Shown: positions 56,909 to 64,000 of the stretch, piece by piece | Layout: every line of letters begins with the position of its first letter | Position numbering within the stretch: position 1 is the first letter of the stretch | Origin: Gaeumannomyces sp. JS-464 | Taxonomy: Eukaryota; Ascomycota; Sordariomycetes; Magnaporthales; Magnaporthaceae | NCBI GenBank assembly: GCA_002197995.1 | Contig: NGZR01000005.1 | Coordinates: forward strand, 3,534,001 to 3,598,000 | Direction: 5' to 3' | DNA: 64,000 nucleotides | Notes under the pieces: generated by a model | Databases searched by the model: none | What the model was told of the DNA's origin: nothing | The model's input: the letters and a program-made list of their open reading frames with translations, nothing else | Program-made: the position numbers and the translations under genes

Positions 56909-59900
56909 TTATCTGAGAAGCCTCGCGACCGCCTCGTGCCCGTTCCCCGCGGCAAGGTGCAGCGGCGTAAGCCCATGGCGGGCCCTCGCCTCCTTGTCGG
57001 CGCCCTTGTCGATCAGCAGCCTCGCGACCGCCTCGTGCCCGTTCCCCGCGGCAAGGTGCAGCGGCGTGTGCTCGAGGTCGGCCCTCGCCTCCTTGTCGGC
57101 GCCCTTGTCGATTAGCAGCCTCGCGACCGCCTCGTGCCCGTTCCCCGCGGCAAAGTGCAGCGGCGTGTGCTCGACGCCGTCCGTCGCCTCCTTGTCGGCG
57201 CCCTTGTCGATTAGCAGCCTCGCGACCGCCTCGTGCCCGTTCCCCGCGGCAAAGTGCAGCGGCGTGTGCTCGACGCCGTCCGTCGCCTCCTTGTCGGCGC
57301 CCTTGTCGATTAGCAGCCTCGCGACCGCCTCGTGCCCGTTCCCCGCGGCAAGGTGCAGCGGCGTGTGCTCGACGCCGTTTTTCGCCTCCTTGTCGGCGCC
57401 CTTGTCGATTAGCAGCCTCGCGACCGCCTCGTGCCCGTTTTGCGCGGCAAGGTGCAGCGGCGTGAACCCGACGCCGGCCCTCGCCTCCTTGTCGGCGCCC
57501 TTATCGGCCAGCAGCCTCGCGACCGCCTCGTGCCCGTTCCCCGCGGCAAGGTGCAGCGGCGTGTGCTCGACGCCGTCCGTCGCCTCCTTGTCGGCGCCCT
57601 TGTCGATTAGCAGCCTCGCGACCGCCTCGTGCCCGTTTTGCGCGGCAAGGTGCAGCGGCGTGAACCCGACGCCGGCCCTCGCCTCCTTGTCGGCGCCCTT
57701 ATCGGCCAGCAGCCTCGCGACCGCCTCGTGCCCGTTCCCCGCGGCAAGGTGCAGCGGCGTGCGCCCGACGCCGGCCCTCGCCTCCTTGTCGGCGCCCTTG
57801 TCGATCAGCAGCCTCGCGACCGCCTCGTGCCCGTTTTGCGCGGCAACGTGCAGCGGCGTGCGCCCGACGCCGGCCCTCGCCTCCTTGTCGGCGCCCTTAT
57901 CGGTCAGCAGCCTCGCGACCGCCTCGTGCCCGTTTTGCGCGGCAACGTGCAGCGGCGTGAACCCGACGCCGGCCCTCGCCTCCTTGTCGGCGCCCTTATC
58001 GGCCAGCAGCCTCGCGACCGCCTCGTGCCCGTTCCGCGCGGCAAAGTGCAGCGGCGTAAACCCGACGCCGTCCGTCGCCTCCTTGTCGGCGCCCTTATCG
58101 GCCAGCAGCCTCGCGACCGCCTCGTGCCCGTTCTGCGCGGCAAAGTGCAGCGGCGTGAACCCGACGCCGGCCCTCGCCTCCTTGTCGGCGCCCTTATCGG
58201 CCAGCAGCCTCGCGACCGCCTCGTGCCCGTTCCGCGCGGCAAAGTGCAGCGGCGTAAACCCGACGCCGTCCGTCGCCTCCTTGTCGGCGCCCTTATCGGC
58301 CAGCAGCCTCGCGACCGCCTCGTGCCCGTTCTGCGCGGCAAAGTGCAGCGGCGTAAGCCCGACGCCGGCCCTCGCCTCCTTGTCGGCGCCCTTATCGACC
58401 AGCAGCCTCGCGACCGCCTCGTGCCCGTTCTGCGCGGCAAAGTGCAGCGGCGTAAGCCCGTGGCGGTTCCTCGCCTCCTTGTCGGCGCCCTTGTCGATTA
58501 GCAGCCTCGCGACCGCCTCGTGCCCGTTTTCGGCGGCCTTCGACAGCGGCGTTTGGCCAGCCTCATCCTTCGCCTCGATATCGGCACCGTTCTCGATCAG
58601 CAGCCGTGTGAACGCCTCGCAACCCTCCTCGGCGGCCCATCGCAGCGGCGTCTGGCGGTGCTCCTTATATCCTGCCTCGATGATAGTGCTTTTACCATCA
58701 ATAAGAAGCTCCTCCATTACCCTTAGCGCTTTTTCATCCTCCTTTTTCCAACGCACGTGCCCCGGGTCAGTGTCGTCCACACTCCTTAATGCCGCTCCAA
58801 TACTATAAACCTCCACTGCCTTTCGGAAATGCTTTACTGCCTTTTCATATCGTTCCATTCCGTTCAGTAGCACTCCTAAATTCAACCGTTTGGCGGCTTC
58901 GTCCAGGCGATTTCGGCATTCACACCCTGCCCTTAAACACTTGGGCACCAAACGACTGCTTATGGAGTCTCCATAGTCTTCTCCACCCTGCAGCTCTCGA
59001 GATTCACCCCAGTTCCAGACAAGCAGGAAATCAGTTGGAAAGGCTGCTATCGAAGCTACCCACTTTGGCAGATCGTCTGTTCGGGGAACTGTAATCATAA
59101 TAATGGTTGAAAAACCATCGCATAACCTGACAATGGTAGGCGTTGATGCTCCTTTTAAAAGACAGACAACATCCCTTTCCTTGATAGTTTTCGCTGAGGC
59201 CTGGAAGGCGAAACGGGAGGTCTGTTTCCCTTCTCCGCTGAAATGGCTCGGCGCACGCTTCCAAGTGATCTCCACGTGCTGTTTGTCATTCCGGGTAGCG
59301 TCCTCACTGGCCGAGGTTATTTCCCCAAGAACGTAGCCCTTGGCTTCCACTACCGCCACCTCCGCAGCGTCCCAGGTGCTGATAGACACTTGATCGGAGA
59401 GGCAGAAGCGGATAAGTTTTTGAAAGACGTCTTTCCACGAGGCATTGTAGTTGGCCGCCAATTCCGCTGCGCTCGGGTCATCCGAGCTCATGCCAAGCAA
59501 GGCATAAACCTTGTCGCGCCGGTCCGTAGCCTTGCGGTCGTGGTACATATCCAACAACTCACTTAGAGGGCGGATATTCAGGGAAAATCTGCCCGCCGGC
59601 CCATTTTCGGGCCTGGGAAGGAAGCCTGCGCCTTTTATGAGATAGGCAACGGAACGGATCAGGCTGCTCGGTTCTGGGGAGCTTTGGTAGTGCTTCAATG
59701 CGCTTATGCCTGAGCAGAATGCATATCCGTCGATCTCCGTGGAACCACATTTCATCAGGACATGTCGAGCCGCAGCAACCTCTTGAAGGACCTAAATTTA
59801 ACATGTCAGTTATTTGTACCCATATTGATGGTTTGTGACTAACCCAGATGCGCTGAAACCACGGCCGTTCGAGCAGCTTGAGGATCGCCTGGTTTGCTTC

Positions 59901-60416
59901 GTTGTTTGGAGAATTCGTGGGCTTCTGTGCGAAGGTCGCTTGGTGATCTGGTTCGTAGATCGCGGAGTCCATGTGCTGCTCTTGGGCGGCCATGCGTATT
60001 GCTTCGAGCGCTCGATCGCCGTTGTCGGTTGCTTCTCCAAGCCAAACGATTACGCGACTTGCTTTGGCGTAGATCTTCGCCATAGACTGAACCTGTCGGT
60101 TCTTTTCGGCCGTGTCACCCTGGTTGATGCAAATAGCATCGATCCAGAGGATCTTTGCGAAAAAGCAATGCCGAAGACGTGATAGCGCCGTGTGAAGGTT
60201 TGCCGTTACATGTAGCTCGTTGCTATCTATGTATATAGGGTCTTTTGCCTTTTCAGATCCCCACACGTACGATAGGGCCTCGTATGGATGGGTTGTTCCC
60301 GAGCCGAGCATAGAGAAGGTGATAAGCTGACATTCTATGCGGGATTCTTGGTCTGAACTTGGCAGAAGTCGGAGTATTCGCACACTGCCCTCCGGCAAAA
60401 AGGTGTAAGTGTACAT
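56909..60416 (-). CDS. HET-domain protein with TPR-like linker and 18 ankyrin repeats, 16 of them nearly identical
   Basis: Two exons (60416-59844, 59791-56909; 52-bp intron) give an intact 1151-residue protein. The HET domain shows its three blocks: YEALSYVWG (45-53), LWIDAICINQGD (90-101) and RPWFQRIWVLQEV (184-196, spanning the intron). HET domains trigger cell death in heterokaryon incompatibility. The middle (about 200-490) has no NACHT or NB-ARC motif. A TPR-like helix pair follows near 495-525 (LGVLLNGMERYEKAVKHFRK). Residues 566-1151 are 18 ankyrin repeats of 33 residues. The first two are diverged; the others share TPLH-AA-NGHEAVARLL-DKGADKEA and differ mainly at the six loop residues and three helix positions. 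The array stops in mid-repeat (LLR). A role in non-self recognition is inferred from architecture. The start MYTYTFLPEG at 60416 was preferred to 60482. Confidence 0.9.
56912..58471 (-). repeat. Tandem array of 99-bp ankyrin units
   Basis: Fifteen full 99-bp units plus a 75-bp terminal partial unit, all in frame, within the HET-ankyrin gene. Unit boundaries fall every 99 bp (e.g. 56987-57085, 57086-57184, up to 58373-58471). Most units differ at only a few positions, and in two places the same pair of alternating unit types recurs (repeats 5-6 and 7-8). Two more diverged ankyrin units lie upstream at 58472-58669. Confidence 0.92.
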
Positions 60417-60639
60417 GGTAGTGTAATGTGGAGGAAATAGGCCGCATAAAAGGGAGGAGCTGATGTCGCGTCTGTTCGTCAAAGGATGAAACTGATTCTT
60501 GAGAACGGGGAAGAGGAGTGAGTGAAAGCGGGGTCAAAGTGCCCGCGGGGAGTAGGTTCTTTTTAGCTGAATGCCCGATTGGTGCCCGACGCTCGTCCGC
60601 ATGTGCCAGATCCTGCAGTCCACCAATCGTTTAAACGAC

Positions 60640-61000
60640 TACCCTTCCGCCTGCTGCAGGTATGTTACCGCCAGGGCGTAGTTTGCGAGGCAACGCTTCC
60701 ACTCTTCGGACAGTTCCGGCAAGCGGTGGCGCGATAGAAGCCGTCGTTAAAACCGTGATCGGCGAGGCGGCGCCGTGCGGCTTCGTGGTATCCGTCCAAG
60801 TTCCCGCCGCGGATCTTCCTGCGGCTCTCGCGCTCGCGCTTGCGGGTGTCCTGTTTCTGCTGCCCACGTTTGTCGCGCTGCCACCTCCGGAACTCCTTCG
60901 AGCGGATTAGCGGGCGCGAGAACACGCCCAAGTCGTCGGGGGTTTATGGAGGAGAACATGACCTCCATCCACGGCCGCACCATCTCGACGAACTCTGCGG
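60640..61000 (-). pseudogene. Decayed coding fragment of an unknown fungal repeat-associated ORF
   Basis: On the minus strand one frame reads RSKEFRRWQRDKRGQQ, then YHEAARRRLADHGF; a neighbouring frame continues with LPELSEEWKRCLANYALAV and YLQQAEG. The two halves look like parts of one protein separated by a frameshift. Similar charged, helical ORFs occur as multi-copy, often transposon-linked genes in filamentous fungi, but I cannot name the family. It has no intact start or stop. Confidence 0.4.
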
Positions 61001-61144
61001 GGTGCTCGTATACATCGTCAAGCGTCTCTAGCGAACAAGGCCGTCGGCCGCCGTCGCTAACGAGCTCGTGGTAGCACCGGACCTAGTGCTCCTTGCCGAG
61101 GCCTAGCTGAGGCGATAGCAGGGGCGTTCTGGTCCAAGACCGCC

Positions 61145-61411
61145 GTGCGATCCCTCGTGAGCTCCGAGGTGCCCCAGCCGTTCCTGCGGATCCACAGCTG
61201 CCGCCTCGTCGAGCTGAGTGAGCGCAACTCGTCTGTCATGACGGTCTTGGAGATCGAGGAGCACGCCAGCCACGATCCCATCATCAAGGCCTTCGGCATG
61301 TCCGCCAATAATACCGCCCACGACGTCCTCGTCTCGGGTAAGATTGCCCTCGTCCCCGAGGGCTCATCGCGGCCACCCTCGCGATCGAGGCGCCCCGGTC
61401 AGAAGCAGTGA
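61145..61411 (+). other. Unassigned ORF, possible remnant
   Basis: An 88-codon plus-strand ORF with protein-like composition (FLRIHSCRLVELSERNSSV, LEIEEHASHDPII) but no domain I know. It sits between two decayed elements and is probably part of a broken insertion. Confidence 0.25.
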
Positions 61412-61690
61412 TCCTTCACCCAACCTACTTTCAGGTTCTTCGTCACCCCGTCTGCCGGCATCTCCGTCGTTGTTATATAAGCCAACTCGATCTTGCCGTC
61501 GTAATACGCCTCGCTAAGCCACAAGTTTTTGATATCCACGCTTTCAAGTTGATTAACACACCCTTGTCTGACACCACCACCAGACGGATGGTCTGCAGGT
61601 TGGTGCGTTGGCCTTGTAGATGGGTCACGCAAAGCTGAAGCGACCACGTCCACAAGGTCGGTTTCGGTGGATGTCCCAAGGGTCAGAGAG
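61399..61690 (-). mobile_element. Decayed Ty1/copia polyprotein C-terminus (RNase H end)
   Basis: On the minus strand the fragment contains STETDLVDVVASA (cf. the SSTEAE block of copia RNase H), VVVSDKGVLINL (the DN/DK-GA block, in another frame), then DIKNLWLSEAYYDGKIELAY and TTTEMPADGVTKNL, the characteristic end of copia Pol. A stop follows at 61399. At least one frameshift separates the blocks. No LTR, integrase or reverse transcriptase is recognisable nearby, so this is a relic. It lies about 1 kb upstream of the HET-ankyrin start. Confidence 0.75.
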
Positions 61691-64000
61691 AGCGTGAATG
61701 CGAAGGCTGCGGGTGGTACTTGCGGGCCAAGAAAAGTTACGCGTGGGTCAGCGGTTCATTGCTCGGCAGGGGTCTCCTGGCGCCGTTGCTGCATTGGCTC
61801 AAAATCTGCAGCCTGCAGCAGCAGCGTGCAACGGGCACTTGGCGCTAGCAGCAACATAACACGCACTGGTGGCCCCGGCTGGCTCTTTGTATTAACTAAC
61901 TGGGCTTGGGCTTCCGAAACCCCAGGCCTTCTGGGGCACAGTTTAAGGAGCGCGCTAATAACGCTAAGCTGGTGGATTTCCTCGAGCAGCAAGGGCACAC
62001 TCTATATTTGAAGGAGCAGTCGGGCGCACGGGCAGACTCCTCCACATCCTGTCAATGCGATGCTGCTTTGTCGGATCTGCGCGGGAAGGCGACCGAGTGC
62101 TGGTGGTGTGTGCCGGGCTCTGGAAGCTGCCGCGTCGCGGCGGCAAGGCGAGTGTGTCGCCTCGCCTTGTGGCCTCGCCTGTTGTGTTGCAGCTCCAGAG
62201 CTTGGTTTGCTGGGAGGCCGCGGCCAAGGACCAACCCCGGGCTAGGGCAGGCGGGTACCGATCGAACTAGGCCGGCCCGGGCGGGTGCCCCTAAGGTAGT
62301 GGTGGTAGTGAGCGCGTAGACGGGCCGGGCCAAATGGGGGCAGGCAACGAGAGGCGGGATCCCACAGGACGCTGCTCCGCACGTAAAGACCATGGAAAGG
62401 GGCATGGAGAGGGGCATGGAAGAGGCATCGAGCAGGGTTTACGTGTGGAGGATCCAGGTACCCGCGAGAATCCGGGCCTGAAAGGCCGGCGACATCACCA
62501 TCGCTCGCCGCGACGGAAATGCGCGTCGCTTGCCGAAAAATCGTATGCACCTACAGGTAGAAGAAGGATTCTGCTGGGGCTCACGCGCGTGCACTGTCGG
62601 AGCTGAATTTGGCCGCCTACCTTCCCGCACCCCTGCCCTTCCAGAAGACCCAAAATTGAGGCCGAGCAGGCCATAAACCCCATTGAACTTCCGGGGCAGA
62701 CGAAAACTAGGGCCGTGTCTCTTGACGAGAGGCCGCCCCTTCTATCACGACCACGAAGTACTCCGCTGTACTGTCGGGTATCCTTGTTTACGGCGGAAAC
62801 TAATGCGGAATGTGACGGCCAGCGCCAAAGTAACGGCGACTCGTGCTTCGTGTCATTCAACGAGAAAAACAGCGCCGATCGAATGCGGGTGTTTCAAGCC
62901 CGCGCAAGAGACGGTGGGGACAGGCCGAGACATCTTGGCTGGGTGGCTGGGAAGTGTACGTAGTTCCGACAAACGAGAAATAAACAAAATCAAACCAAGG
63001 AAAAAGAAAATCCGGCTCGCATCTCGACACCACCCTCCCATCCCATCCGATGACGCACTCGGGAAGCTTGCTGTCCTGCCGCTCCCCTCCACCCCGCTCC
63101 AATGCCGGTGTACGTGATCCATAAAGTAGGAGATTTTTTAAGGCGGAAGATCGGCAGAGAATTCGGATCAAGCATGGTTTGCACGGTTGGGGGTGGAGGA
63201 TCAGCCTGTGGTTACACGTAGTGACATCGAGGAAGAAAGGTTGCCACGTGAAAGCATGCGTGGGGCGAGGCGTGTTTTGTTGTACGACATCTCGAGGGTA
63301 GCCGCTGGCTACCTTGCCACCAAACCTGCTTTGGCTATTGTTATATCTTCTGCCTTTTTTTCCCCTCCGCCCCAGGGCCCGTCCTAGCTCCTCTCAGCTT
63401 CCACACGAACAAACCACGCAAAGGCGAGCATCTTCCGACGATGGTAAAGATTAATTAATACTAGCTAGCCCCGAGTCCTCCCGTCTGGTCTGACAGTTCG
63501 GCCCGTCCCATGGTCTTCCCTCTCCGCGAGGTATTACGTCCGGAATTGGGTATCGCTCGCCCCTGAGAGCAACTTCAATATGTACACAGAACATGTAGCT
63601 GTCGAAAGGAAATGTCCGTCTCCATCCACCCCCGCATTAAGAATAAAGAAGGCAGGGCTGCAAGTAAGAAGAGCCCCCTCTCGTTCCAGCCCGAATCTTC
63701 CCCTCATGTTTGAAGGCAAGGAAATCAAGGTAGTCACCTGGTCCCCCACGCAGACGCATTAGTTTCCCTCCATCCCCAAAAGTCCAAAAATCCAATGTGA
63801 CGCCCGTTTCTGCCCAAATGAATGCCTGGCCGCAGGACTGCGATGTCCCTTCGTGTGCTTTTCCCCACTCTAGTTTGTTCCCGTGTCATGACATTGCGCC
63901 AGTAGTCCTCCATGGTATCCGTTATTGCAAAAATATGGTCGTTAAAGCGTGAAACGAGTGTCGTGAAAGTCATTCAAGAGTATAAAACAAGAGAGAAAGC
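61691..64000. other. Right-end region without a supportable gene
   Basis: 2.3 kb. Minus-strand ORFs at 61756-61998 and nearby may extend the decayed copia region but show no clear motif. From 62640 to the edge there are only short ORFs, pyrimidine-rich patches near 63350-63390, and AT-rich DNA around 63440-63470. The terminal minus-strand ORF (63734-63973) has no recognisable domain and could be the flank of a gene beyond the window. Confidence 0.4.

Noticed and set aside
56909..58669. Repeat-induced point mutation in the ankyrin array
   Set aside because: The array is GC-rich, has no premature stops and shows no excess of TA dinucleotides, so RIP has not acted on it.
56994..58808. 604-codon plus-strand ORF opposite the ankyrin array
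   Set aside because: It is the antisense shadow of the 99-bp repeats. It has only repeat-derived Ser/Ala/Pro composition, and the minus-strand frame encodes clear HET and ankyrin motifs.
1..64000. CRISPR arrays, bacterial operons, ribosome binding sites or plasmid origins
   Set aside because: The DNA is eukaryotic, with spliceosomal introns. The only regular repeats are coding ankyrin units and microsatellites.
1..64000. tRNA genes
   Set aside because: Looked by eye for GGTTCRANNCC-like B boxes; the few candidates (near 14625, 25628 and 34270) lack a pairing T-arm and acceptor stem. A covariance-model scan would be decisive.

Overview
This window is nuclear DNA from a filamentous ascomycete (Pezizomycotina, most likely Sordariomycetes). 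The evidence is GC-rich coding sequence, short GT-AG introns (mostly 50-120 bp) with CTAAC/CTGAC-like branch sites, and recognisable fungal proteins: Mdm34 of ERMES, a large-subunit secreted catalase, Kre33/NAT10, Yaf9, Syf2, Trp4 and a HET-domain protein. The species cannot be named from the sequence alone.

Layout. From 1 to 54.4 kb it is ordinary housekeeping DNA. In order: a kelch-repeat membrane protein (-), a probable mitochondrial protein (-), SYF2 (+), a Coq11/NDUFA9-like NAD-binding protein (-), YAF9 (+), IPK1 (-), phospholipase C (-), MDM34 (+), an ENT nucleoside transporter (-), catalase (-), haspin kinase (-), a CCDC47-like ER protein (+), an ECM15/UPF0045 protein (-), a small orphan (-), a multi-pass membrane protein (-), a DENN-domain DUF4484 protein (-), KRE33 (+), TRP4 (-), an SLC1-type acyltransferase (+) and a class I methyltransferase (+). 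Gene-poor stretches lie at 14.1-16.5, 24.9-29.4, 50.3-53.7 and 54.4-56.9 kb. I found no tRNA, rRNA or CRISPR in them.

From about 54.4 kb to the right edge the character changes. There is a 1151-residue HET-TPR-ankyrin protein whose C-terminal half is an array of 18 ankyrin repeats, most of them nearly identical 99-bp units. Differences between units are concentrated at a few repeat positions. Behind its 5' end lie a decayed fungal ORF and the decayed tail of a Ty1/copia polymerase. This is the accessory part of the window and the best candidate for a fast-evolving self/non-self recognition locus. It lacks the NACHT/NB-ARC core usual in fungal NLRs.

A technical pattern matters for anyone using this annotation. 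Many conserved, probably essential genes (SYF2, YAF9, IPK1, PLC, CCDC47-like, KRE33, TRP4) carry single-base frame breaks, often at short homopolymers. Others (MDM34, ENT, catalase, haspin, ECM15, DENN, SLC1, HET-ANK) are perfectly open across all exons. Assembly indels explain this better than gene death. Genes with breaks are annotated over their full span, with the breaks located and no corrected sequence given.

The core genes share no single pathway. Recurrent themes are membrane-lipid and organelle biology (ERMES, phosphatidic acid synthesis, PLC and IPK1 in the inositol phosphate route, CCDC47, DENN) and chromatin or RNA (Yaf9, haspin, Syf2, Kre33). PLC and IPK1 are neighbours in the same orientation and act in the same inositol phosphate pathway.
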